This document shows, in pieces, positions 21,956 to 33,372 of a DNA stretch of 64,000 nucleotides. Position numbers and translations under genes: made by a program. The stretch's first letter is position 1; each line of letters begins with the position of its first letter. The notes under the pieces were generated by a model. It was not told the DNA's origin and did not search any database. It was given only the letters and a program-made list of their open reading frames with translations. This stretch comes from Paramecium pentaurelia (Eukaryota > Ciliophora > Oligohymenophorea > Peniculida > Parameciidae). The DNA is taken from contig CAJJDO010000080.1 in the NCBI GenBank assembly GCA_905183005.1, positions 1-64,000 of the forward strand, written 5' to 3'.

Positions 21956-23907
21956 ATGTATGCAGCTAATCATTAACACCAAAAAATAAGCTAAGTCGAT
22001 GTATGGACTCCTAAAAATGTCAAGGTTTCTATAGAATTAATGAAAGATGTCATTTAGACCCTTTAAAGAGAAGAGAATGTTTTGTACAATATTTCAATAT
22101 TTAATAGATTGGAATATGTTAATACTGAAGTTAGGATATTTTCATTATTGTGCTCATCTCTTGCTTGGCTCAAGAGTCAGAAAGAAAATTCAACCAATTT
22201 AGAGAAATAAAAATCCTTAAGAATTGTTTATGTTTCATAAAATCAGGCTTATCTAAATTAGGCAGAAGAATAATTAAAAAAAACAATTTATAAAACTAAA
22301 TTAATATACTTTAAAGAGGATTTGAGCTTAAATCAAATATTAGAGCATGATCTAATTTTTATGACAAAGGACAGTTTGATTTCCTATGAATAATAAGATC
22401 TTAAAAATTCCATCTTGATTTTTGATAGTTTCGAGTGTGTATAAGATCAAATATTGTTAACGAAGATTTCTTCAAAAGCAATCGAGAATGCCAAAAAGGA
22501 ATTAGAGGATTTGGCATCTAAAAGATAATAAATGAAGCCATTTTCTTCTGAATTACATTCGTACGAAAACATTAAGAAGTTAATGTAATATTTCCTCGAA
22601 TTTTAATTTATTAATTAATATGATAAACGTTTAAATATCGATATAAAATTGATAATTGAAAATTACTTTATAAAAAGAAATTTGAGCTTTAATAAATATA
22701 TGGAATAAGTTTAAGAAATATTGAAATAATAAAATGCTTCTAAGTTGGATAATCTAAGTCTATGGTTCATATTCATTAAATCTGCATATAAATTATCTAT
22801 AAATAAATATGATTTTATGGATAATTATACATCATATATAAACAAAAATAAAAATGGTAATGTGATTTTTATTTGCCTCAAATATTATTCATAATATATG
22901 TTAGATCATTTAAGAAACCTAAAATTTTAATCTATTATAATTTCATCTAAATATTTGTCCTCCCCTTATGATTAATTTCCAAATAAGATTAAAATTAAAC
23001 ATATTTTAGATTAGAGTTAATTTTTTTAGACATTTTACATATAATCTCATAATTAAAATTTTGGTTTATTAAAGACTTTGAATAATATTTATAAATCAAT
23101 ACCAAATAGTATTTTGGTGATTTTTTAACAAAGGGATAAAATAAAAGAATTTAAAGATTATTGTGAAAAAGAATAATCTAATATTTTTTTAGAAATGGAG
23201 AAAAAAAAAAAGCTGTTTTGGGCACAGAAAGGCTAAAAATATAAACCATATGAATTTATTACAAGTTCAAAAGATGGAGCAATTTTATTTGAAACTTATA
23301 GTGGAATCTTTAAAAAAGAATTTAATTCTCCAAATTCATTTTAATTTTGTAAAGCTATAATCTTGACTTGTATGTGTGAACCTAATCATTATAAAGTAGA
23401 GGAAATTTAATATGTAAATGATGATAAGTCCTTGTAATATTTTTACAACAGATCTTTCAATCGTATAATCTAAAGAACTTTACTTTAAGAGAATAAAAAT
23501 GGGTAGTTTATATTTTTTAAAATAGGGTTTTAATCATTTATGATTAGAAGGAAAAAATGTACAAATGGATAGAAAATTGTGGTATATGGTAACTCAATTA
23601 ATTTGATTTTGATAATCCATTTTTTATTAAAATGATTGAAAGATAGTGTAAAGATTCAATTGAAGTAGAAAAAGAGTCTAATTTAAATAATGTATAAGTA
23701 ATTTAACAAGAAATACAAAGAGGCATATAAAATAATCAATAAAGTATTGCTATGAATTTATCATTAGTTTCAAATTTATAATAAATTGAAAATTAATAAA
23801 TATAGTAAAATATAAATGTCAGCACAATAGAAAATATTTAAATTGAATAGATAGAAAGTGAAAGTGAAGATTCTTTTGATTAATTTGAATATACTTTTTA
23901 GGATTGA
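21956..23907 (+). CDS. Degenerate XPD/RTEL1-family (Rad3-like) pseudo-helicase
   Basis: ATG 21956 to TGA 23905 gives 634 residues after two introns (22084-22107, 24 nt; 23501-23523, 23 nt). The frame is intact, so this looks like a made protein. Its order matches the Rad3-type SF2 helicases. LMKDVIQTLQREENVLLE precedes the Walker A place and FSLLCSSLAWLKSQ follows it, but the eight residues expected as SPTGTGKT read YVNTEVRI. Motif II (DEAH) is replaced in ILIFDSFECV. The iron-sulphur Cys segment is absent. C-terminal counterparts are readable: NSILVIFQQRDKI, GAILFETYSGIFKKEF, and FNRIIQRTLLQENKNG where motif VI (Q-x-x-GR-x-x-R) should be. The last 130 residues are Gln-rich and acidic. ATPase activity is not expected. 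Confidence 0.75.
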
Positions 23908-24037
23908 AGATAATATGTTTCAATAATATATTTGATTGTCTTAAATTTGATTAATACAATTTATTTTAAATGTAAAAAATTAATAAATAATCTTATTTTT
24001 ATTCTTATAATAAATATATTAATTTAAGTATTCAAGG

Positions 24038-24877
24038 ATGTCTGATATCAACAGTGAAGAGAATTCAACTAGTAGTCGTGAAATTAATATTGAATAGATT
24101 ACAGTATAAATTAGAATAATTATTTTTATATAGGCTAAACTATATGTTGAATTGATAGATGTAAGAGATCCAAGTTAGAATTATATTGAATATTTCTCAT
24201 AATTTGATTTGAGTAAAATGTAATAAGCGAATGGAATAAATATATTCAAATTGACAAGCAAACTTAAAGAATTAGGAATATAATTGGAAGGACGCACAAT
24301 TTCATATTATAGTTTCGATTGTGAAATGTATATTAATTGTGGATTGGATCCTGTACATTATTCTTATGTAATGCCATTAAATGAAATTAAATAAACAAAC
24401 TAATTACGTATTAAATGCATTTAGACTGGGATTTCACTGATTCATTTAGTAATGTCTGAAGAGATGAATGAGAAAGTTAATAAAATGAAAGAGTAAGAAG
24501 GAAATGAACAATCATAATAATAGTAATAATAAGGTTAGGAGAATTAAAAACAATGTAGAAGAACAAAAGAGAGGAGAATTGGATATATCATAGAGAAAGT
24601 TGCAAAATGGAGGGAATATTATAATGTAATATATTGTTATGAATATATTTTTAAGGGTATTAAAATAGATGGGGAAAGTAGACGATTTACACTTGAAGAA
24701 GCTGCTCATAAAGTTAGTATCTCCAAAAAGAGTTTAGATGATTATTTACTACAGATTCGATATGGAAGAAAATTCGGATTTAATTTTAATGAACATAAAA
24801 ATGAAAAGGTTGGAGTCTTAAGAGCTTTTGTCAAGAAGAACAATTCTACAAAAAAGAAGAAGGTAAAATAAGAATGA
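24038..24877 (+). CDS. Conserved-looking protein with basic helical C-terminal domain
   Basis: ATG 24038 to TGA 24875 gives 269 residues after one 30-nt intron. The N-terminal half is an acidic mixed alpha/beta region. Then comes a Gln-rich linker, and the C-terminal 100 residues are basic: RRTKERRIGYIIEKVAKWRE, FTLEEAAHKVSISKKSLDDY, LLQIRYGRKFGFNFNEHK and KVGVLRAFVK, ending with a lysine cluster that could be a nuclear localisation signal. The EEAAHKVSISKKSLDDYL part looks like a helix-turn-helix. A DNA-binding or chromatin role is inference; I believe related sequences occur in other ciliates but cannot verify this here. Confidence 0.75.
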
Positions 24878-25368
24878 TTACCAAGTTTAAAATATCAATT
24901 AGTTTATTTCTATTCATTATCATTTATTAATACTTTACAAAAAAAGACTATATTTCCTCTATTATATATTGAAAAGCAAAATAGTTGCTATATTATGATA
25001 ATATTGTTATGTGTATAATATCTATTGTAAATTTGTTAATCCATTCAATTAGAATCTATACAATTAAAATTTTATGGGCACATTTTTTATAATAATTTAA
25101 ATTTTAAGGTAAATTGAAGATAACTTTTCATTTACTATTATTCTATATAATACAATTAAAACAAGAATTATAGGATAATATATTTTAAAACTAAAATGAA
25201 ACATTTAATCTTAATTTAATTGTAAGATATCAAGTGTACAAATAGATAAAGAAAGGAAAGCTTCAATGTGTAGGAATGATAGAGATGAAGAAATTAAGTA
25301 TATTATATTATGATATATAAATGAATAATATACATTATACCACATATCCGTTTTAATTATTTATAATA
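24878..25368. other. Intergenic spacer
   Basis: AT-rich, about 490 bp, between two plus-strand genes. No convincing frame, repeat or RNA gene seen. The 3' part should contain the promoter of the trichocyst-matrix-like gene. Confidence 0.5.
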
Positions 25369-26591
25369 ATGTATAAGGTTATATTATTATGTTCACTTGT
25401 AATATTTGCAAGTAGTATGAATGAGAGTGAAACACTTTTGTAAACATTACAAAATAGTGAATTTGGAAAAACAATTATCCAAACTATATAAGTTTAATTA
25501 GAAGGTAATAGTAGTGTAGACAAAATAATTGAACTTCTCACTTAAATGAAGGATAGGATTAATGGAGAACAAGATGTTGAAAGATAGAAATCAAGAGATC
25601 ATACATAATTTTGTGATGACAAATATGATGAAATATTATTTGTTATAGATTCATCTGAATATTAATTAGCTAAAGATTAATCAACATTACCATTATTTAT
25701 TTAAGAATAAAAAAATAAATAGAGATAATTATTAGATAAATAAGAAATTGAAGATAGAAATAATTAACGTATTGCTGAATTAACAGATTAAAGAGATTTA
25801 ACAAGAGTATTAAATATATGATAAATTAATTTAGTAATAATATGAATCAAGAAGAGATGAATTAACTAATATGATAGGTGCATTATAAGAAGGGAAAAGA
25901 ATAATTAGTAAATTAAGTACAAAAAAATGGGATCCATTAGCTGGAACTTATTCATTCCTTGAATTTTCATAATTTATGTTTAATGAATTAGAAGCACATT
26001 AAAAGTAATTAAAAAAATAATCAAATGGAATTGGTTTATTATATGAATTACTTTTAGAAACTTCATAGTAATATGTTAATTTTTATTTATTAGAGATCCA
26101 GGAATATAAGCAAATTAATAGGGAGTAGCAAAAATTTAAGAGATAATAGATGAATTAATTGAAAGCATATTTGATCTTTTGAAGAAAGAATTATTGGAAG
26201 ATAATGCAAGAGAATAAGATTATTAAAATTAAAAAGAAAGAATAGTTATTTAGAATAGAAGATTATAAGCAACTATTGCAACATTTAAAGCAAGAGTTTT
26301 AATAATAAATCAAACAATACTTGAATTAAATAATGATATTAGATTCAATACTGAAGTAAGAAAATTAATAGATATATTTATAGAAATCTACTCTATTGAG
26401 AAAATAAAAAGATGATTGGGAAAGAACTTGTGTTGATTATCATAATGGTTATGTTGAAGCTACTAAGATTAGGTATTTTTAATATATTAAATTCTAGAAC
26501 TTAATAAAGTGATATTTTAACAGAGGTTATTCAAGTATTTAATAGAAACTACAACGATTTCCCAAGTTTAATTTAGAATATAACAGTTTGA
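25369..26591 (+). CDS. Trichocyst matrix protein-like secretory protein
   Basis: ATG 25369 to TGA 26589 gives 371 residues after four introns (28, 26, 28 and 25 nt). The N-terminus MYKVILLCSLVIFASS is a signal peptide. The mature part starts with the family pattern SETLLQTLQNSEFGKTIIQ then VDKIIELLTQMKDRI. It continues as two coiled-coil halves with few cysteines, and the C-terminus has the typical TQQSDILTEVIQVFNRNY block. Paramecium trichocyst matrix proteins are proteolytically processed in secretory granules and crystallise; they form a large multigene family. I assign this one by architecture and by these segments. The TGA lies 12 bp before the next gene's ATG. Confidence 0.8.
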
Positions 26592-26603
26592 TTAATTTAT
26601 TAA

Positions 26604-28244
26604 ATGAAAAATGATAAAGAGTTCTCTATTAAGGAAACTGTCAATAAAAACATTGAACGTGTTTAGTTTCCTGCTTTCAATCAACATAGTAGTCTACTTG
26701 GTTGGTGTTCTATGAATTATCCTCGTGTCCTTTAGAATCCTTAATTTATGCCTAAACCAAAACCAAAAGAATATGATGACAATCTTGATTTTCTTTATTA
26801 GAAACGTAAAAAAGTACTACTCTTATACATAATTTAGGAATAATAAAATAATCAACTAATAAAGCCATTTACAAATTATCAGTTAACAAAAGAAGCTGTA
26901 ATTCCTGAAGATATTGGTGCTCCTCCTCCTGGATTTAAGAAGACACTTAAATAATTAACAACAGCAAAACCTGAATCAAAGGCTCTTATATATGATTAAA
27001 CTTATAAAGAATATGATCAATATTTGAATATTAAACCAATCAATAGTTAATTCAAATAAGAATAAAATGAAAACTTTACTAGAACCATTCGTTAAGTTGG
27101 TGATGTTGTATATAATTAATCATATGAGAATGAAGATATTAGACATTTGAAGGTATTATAAAATAATAATATATAATATAGAAATTACCAAATTCAATAC
27201 TTTCTGAACAGAATCTTTAAGATGCCTTAAATCCTAAATTAAAATTTTTGAATTTACATAATCATACTTGGTTGAAAATGGAACAAATTAGCAAAATTGG
27301 ATATTTTGCTATCAATCTTGAAGAGTTAGTATTATCTAATACAGAATTAGAGGATGATATATTAATGGAATTAGCAAAATCATGTAAAAATTTAAAAGTT
27401 ATTGATGTGTCATCATGTTAAAAATTAACTGAAACTGGAATTAGAAACTTTTTGGATTATACTTCAAAATATTTATAAGGTTTTAAATGTGCTAGTAATT
27501 TATAATCAATTACTGATTATTCATTAGAACCATTATAAAATGCTCCATTATTATAAAGAATTAGCATTTCCTTTTGTAATAATTTAACAAGTAATTTTAC
27601 AAAATATCTACTTTAAAGTGGATGTAAATTAAAAGAATTTTAAATAGCAACAGTAGAAAACTTATAAGCAGATTTATTATCTGAATTAATTTCACGTTCA
27701 AAAACAGAAATGGAATATTTAGATTTGTCTTTCATTCCTACTAAAGATATTAGTGATTCAGTTATCTCTGCAACTTCCCTTTGTACAAATATTCATACTC
27801 TTATATTATCAGGATCAACTAATATTAGTGATTCTTCAGTAGGTAGATTGAGTTCATTACATAAACTTAAATAACTTAAATTAGGAGGAATCTAATATCT
27901 TGCTGACAATACATTAATATATCTTGCATAATCATGTAATAAACTTGAAATGCTTGAACTTAATAATTGTAGTAAATTGGGAGAATAAGGATTAGAAGGA
28001 ATACTAAAAGTATTATAAATATATTAATTAAAAAAAGGCATTACCTAATTTATAGGTTATTTCAATTAATTTTACTCCTGATATATCTGATGCATTCTTG
28101 TAAGAAAAAAGAAATGAGTATCCAAAAGTAAATATTATTCGAACAATAAATAAAATGACAGATCCAAAAGATGATGGATTAAGAATGCCTCTTCCTTTAG
28201 AAAGTGTTGTTATGTAGAGACCAAAAAAGAAAAAGAAGAAGTGA
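26604..28244 (+). CDS. Leucine-rich-repeat (AMN1/F-box-LRR type) protein
   Basis: ATG 26604 to TGA 28242 gives 519 residues after three introns (24, 29 and 28 nt). The first 190 residues are Pro/Lys/Gln-rich and otherwise featureless (for example GAPPPGFKKTLKQ). From about residue 200, cysteine-containing LRRs are stacked: LKVIDVSSCQKLTETGI, RISISFCNNLTSNFTK, LEYLDLSF-type and LEMLELNNCSKLGEQGL. These are typical of the CC-type LRR in ubiquitin-ligase receptors. No F-box was recognised. The C-terminus ends in a run of lysines. The start is only 12 bp after the previous TGA; the next in-frame Met (about codon 37) is a possible alternative start. Confidence 0.8.
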
Positions 28245-28294
28245 AATTATAATTAATATCTTCATATATTATTAAATATGTTATATTCATTAAT

Positions 28295-31200
28295 TCATAT
28301 TTAACTTATCAATTTCAACTATAATTATTAAATTTGTTCAAATAATTTCTTCCACTCTGATTTCTACATACATTTATATGGACATGTTTAACAATGTGGA
28401 CATTAACTAACTAATAGTGAATAACAAGATGGTAATTAAACAAAATAACTTAATAATGATTTTATTTTATCTTAAATCTAAATTATAAATTATATATTAA
28501 ATTACTTTTTTTAAATCTAAATTATCTAAAATTGGTATTACACTCATTTATATTATAGATAGATTATTTATAATAATTTTTTCTAATTCTCCTTTGAATT
28601 AATTGTTAACTTATATTTATCCTAATAATTTAGTATCTTCTAAAATTTCAATAATAAATTAAATCAAATCTTTTAATAATACTTCATTAACTAAAGATTA
28701 TTTATGAAGTAGATTTAAAATACCAATTGCTGATGATTTTTCTTATTTAATTAAACCAGGTAATTACTATAAATTTGGCATAAATCCTTATTATTATAAG
28801 AAATATCTTAATTTTATTTATCTATTAAATCTAAATGACATTTTAAATAAATTCTATGCAATATTTAATAGATATTAATAAGTCTATTCATTAAGTAATT
28901 TAATATGATGATCTACTATATCTTAAATAATATCAATTAACATTAATTATAAAATGCATTTCAAAGTTAATTAATCAGAATTTAATCTAATTTAATTTTT
29001 TGGTAGATTTAAACTTAATAAATCATCTATAATTGATTAATCTAATTATGCTGCTTCAAATAAAACATTTGGAGTTGTATTCTAAACCATTAAATCCAAA
29101 ATTTAAATAGTTTAATTCCAATCCAATTTCTGTCCTTCCTTTATAATAATTGATTTAAATGTCATTACACTTGTTTTTGCCAAATATTCATTAGTTTAGA
29201 ATGTACTATTTAATAAAATAGTTGATATTTCATTGTAAGCTTCCTTTATATCATGATCAAACACTAATTCTAATAGACTTTTATGAGCCATTTGACATAT
29301 TTCTTTTTTAGCTTTGCTTAATGAAACAAATAATTCTTTCATCATTCCTTTCATTATTTATACATATTAATGTCCTTTAATATTTTGTGTATTTGATTTT
29401 AATATCTTAAAAAATGATTGAATTGCTTATTCTTAAATTTATTATTGATTATTTTAGAATAAATTGCATATATGAGCTAATGATTGCATCCAAAATGCAT
29501 AATACAAATTATTATCATGTTTCATTAATGAATCTACTGCATTTTGAACATATTCAATTCCCTTCAATAAAACATGTTATTCTTCTCGATTAAAAAGAAA
29601 TTAAAATGTTTAATCAATTTCATCAAAAATGTCTTTTAAATTAATTAGATCTTCACTGAATACTTTATTTAAGACATCTATTGATATATTTACTAACACT
29701 ATAGATTCTTATAGTGATTAATTAATTATTTTAAATACTACTCTCCATCCACTCTTCAATTTATAATAACACATATGAGCTAACATTCTCATACAAGATA
29801 ATATAAATTCTTTTACTTCTGAAAATTATGTTTATGCATATATTAATTCAAATGGTTATAGAAATTCCATTTAAAATTTAAAGTTATTATGTTCGTATTG
29901 TTAAATAAACTTTACACTCATTTATTTTAATTGATCACAAGCATATAAAGATATATCAGAATTTGCATGAATACCAGCTGTAACAAAATGAGCCTTCAAT
30001 AAATTCCAAATCTACATCCATATCAATCTTATTCTATCCATATTAAAACTAGTCACTTCAACTAATCTCTATAAACTAAAAATCCTTGGTTCTGGTAATG
30101 TAATTTCATTTAGAGACACATCAATTAAAGATTATAAAAAATCCAATATAGTTCTAGAGTCCATATTACTTGTATTCTACATTACTTTATCAATACTAGA
30201 AATATCAATTATATTTTGAATATTTTTGCTTATACTTTCTAGAGGTTCCTATAGGATTTTACCTTTTTATTTTTCATTTAATAAATAATTAATTGAACTA
30301 ATTATTTCCAGTACTGGTCTCCAATTGTTTTTTAAAGCATTACCATTTTTTATAGCTAAATCTATTATACACTATAAAGCCTTATAATTTTTTTATTTTA
30401 ATTATTTATTTTCCAATGAAGCCAATTAACATAACCATTAAATGAATTGTTAACATAGATCACAAATACCAACCATACTCATTAATTAGAGTGTATAAGT
30501 AGCATTTTACATAGCAATTGATATTATTTACACATTTTCTGTTCTCTCAATTGTTACATTCAAATTAACAAATAAAGCTGGCCAAAATACTTCCATAAAT
30601 AATTTTATATAATCTATTCGAGGCATAAAAATATAGATTTTCTATTGTAATGATTTCCTCTCCAAATTCATCCAATTTATTTGAGAATTCTACTACTTTT
30701 CAATACTTGAATGAATAGCTAATGGTTCTTATAAAATTTAATCATAACAATATCTCAAATATTCTTCCCCTAAATCTCTTTCCATAGATAATTTTGAAGA
30801 TTTACAAAATTGTTAAAATGTCATTTTCGTTTTAACTGATTTATTATAGATATCAGTCTACAAAATAATTAACAGATATGAAAAGACATATGTTTCATCA
30901 CTAGTCTTGAATACATCACCAGGATTATCTTAAAAAAATTTCTAAGAAAATACCAACATACATCTATCTACTTACTATGCTTCTCCTGGCAATGTAAAAT
31001 AATTAAGATATTTCCTTAAAGCATCTACTATATGTTATCCTTTAAAATCAATTGATTATGAATAGATTTAAAATATTAATTAATGATTCTCTTTACTAGA
31101 ACCAAAGAATTATCCCAATTATTCCTTATTAAATGGATTATCATGTAAAAATTAAGCAATTTAAGCATGACTAAATATTAATATAATTTATACTTATTTT

Positions 31201-33015
31201 CTTCTAATATTCCTTAATTTATTAGATATTCTAATCCTTCTTTCCAATTAAGTGCAAATTTTTACATTCCTGTCAAGATCTATTATTTATACGTTAACTA
31301 TTTTTCATGCCCTTATATATATAATTAAATTACTGATCAAAATGTTCAATATTTTTTATCATTTTTTTTAATTAATCATGATTTTATTCCTCTATTTATT
31401 CTGAATTATAACCAGCAATACTATTATTCTATTCTTCTTAAACTAGTTTTATAAATTATTGAAGATGTTTTTAAATAATACTATTGGCAATAAGACAATT
31501 ATCTTAATTAGTTTACTCTCCTTAAGCAATTTAAGCTACCTTCTCAAATAATGTTTAAACTACATTCTTTCTTTCAATTACACAATCATGATTTGTAAAG
31601 AGTTCTAATATTAATTTTGGATACTCAATTAATTAAAGTGTAAAATCAAGAAAAGCTGATGTTTAATCAGAAGGTAATTTATTAATAACAAAATCAAATA
31701 TAATTTCTAATTGTATTTATAAGAGATCTCTTGCATGAAATATTAATAATAATAATATTTTAAATGTAGTAGTTGATGTTCTTTTATTTTTCAAATTTAA
31801 GCAAATCATATTTATAAAATTCTCATCAAAATTTAATGATTAAATATGTAATGGATAAGATTCTACAATATATAGAATAAAATCTAAACAAACTTCTTTC
31901 TTAATATTTTTATCTTTATTAGCTTTTGATGATAAATATTTGAAAATGATTTAACAATCATCATTCCTACTCTATTATCCACTCTACATAATTTTAATAT
32001 TTTCAATCATTTCGAAATGTTTCTTTTTACAAGGTACTGAACATACAGGCACTCTAGTATCTTTACAAAAATAAGGAGCTGGTTATCTACATAAAATACA
32101 CCAACCAAATTTTCCTGATGTAATTCCATTTTCAACAACCTTTACTTCTATATAATTTTTGTATTTAATATCTTCTGCTTCCCATGCTTAAGGAACAGAT
32201 GCTATAGGAATATTTGCTTATCCAGTTTTTATTCTTTCATTGTATAAAATAACATCATCTACCATATGTCTCAATGTGATTGACACATATTCAACAATAT
32301 CTCCATCTGATATTGCTACTTCTTCTATCTCCTTAGGTTCATCATAAAATGAATTCCATGACAAACCTTTATTCAACATATTTTCCATATCAACTTTTAC
32401 TTGACTATTGTCATATACACTCTTTATAGCCTATTTGATACTATTCTTTATGGAACCCATTCCTAATTTATAAAGATGTAAATAAGCTTTAAATGTAGAC
32501 AATAATGTCTCTCCACTAATAAGCAATCTTTATTATTTAAATAAAGCATCTATGCATTTTACAATGAGATAATGTAAATTTTCATCTTACAATTTAGTAC
32601 AGCTTATTATGGATTCTACAATTGAATCTATGAGCATCCTATCTTTCTATTTACCCTTTTCAAATTCTAAGTAATCATAAGAATAACCATCTATAAAGTT
32701 TTAGGATATCAATTTCTTAAAATAGAGGGAAATTATACTTCAAGGTCATAGAGGCAACATTCAGTAATTTTATTATGTTTGATATCGATACAATATTTAT
32801 AGATGATGAAATACTTATTGGCATTTGTTGCAAACCTATTAACATCATTTTTTGTCTATTCAATTTGCTCTTATTATTAAATTATTAATACCTAATGATT
32901 TATCAATCAATGTCTTAAGACTAACCATTTATTTTGGAAGAAGCTTAAGGAGCTTATTTAATGAACTAGTGAGCAATTCTTGATAAATAACATGACTGTC
33001 TTAATTTTAATTCAT
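28295..33015 (-). CDS. BIG/Sec7-type Arf guanine nucleotide exchange factor
   Basis: The product activates Arf GTPases at Golgi or endosome membranes. The ATG at 33015 (minus) starts MNQNQDSHVIYQELL. The N-terminal DCB-like region contains CCLYDLEKLISQNFIDG, closely resembling the BIG segment before the HUS domain. Residues after about 230 hold a Cys cluster (CILCRQPAPYFCKDTRVPVC then CKKKH). The Sec7 domain follows (complement of about 30720-31300), opening KFALNWKEGLEYLINQGIL, with the catalytic glutamate in YFTLPGEAQQVDRCM and FSYLLIILQTDIYN. A long HEAT-like C-terminal part ends in a Cys-rich tail (CPHCQTCPYKCMQ) and a TGA complementary to 28295-28297. Several 22-23 nt introns were traced in the N-terminal half. 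The start faces the NACHT-WD40 gene across 357 bp. Confidence 0.85.
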
Positions 33016-33372
33016 TTTAATTATAATTATTTATAAAATAATATTAATAATGTTTATTTATTTAATATAAATATAAATATTTTACAAAAACCAATCATTT
33101 ACAAAATAGTTATAGACTAAATATTTTACATAATATTGTATAAAAGAATACAAAATATTTTATATGTATATTTAAAATTGTTTTACAAAAAATATTAGTA
33201 ACGCATCTATGATTAAACTAGCTCAATATTATTTTAATGAAGATCTGTTTGGCATGTGTATTTTATTTAACATTATTTTTTCACTAAAGGCAAAACATAA
33301 TAAATATCATAATTTTCAAATCTTATATTTATAACTGCAATTAATATTGTATTATAATTTTCATTATTAAAA
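33016..33372. promoter_or_regulatory. Shared divergent promoter region (copy 1)
   Basis: 357 bp between the Arf-GEF ATG (minus) and the NACHT-WD40 ATG (plus). It is very AT-rich with runs of A and T. A recognisable but diverged second copy lies at 50638-50993. No specific element can be named; promoter function is inferred from position. Confidence 0.5.

Noticed and set aside
24512..24709. Hydrophobic minus-strand ORF ending in leucines
   Set aside because: Reverse complement of a Gln-rich linker in an intact plus-strand gene.
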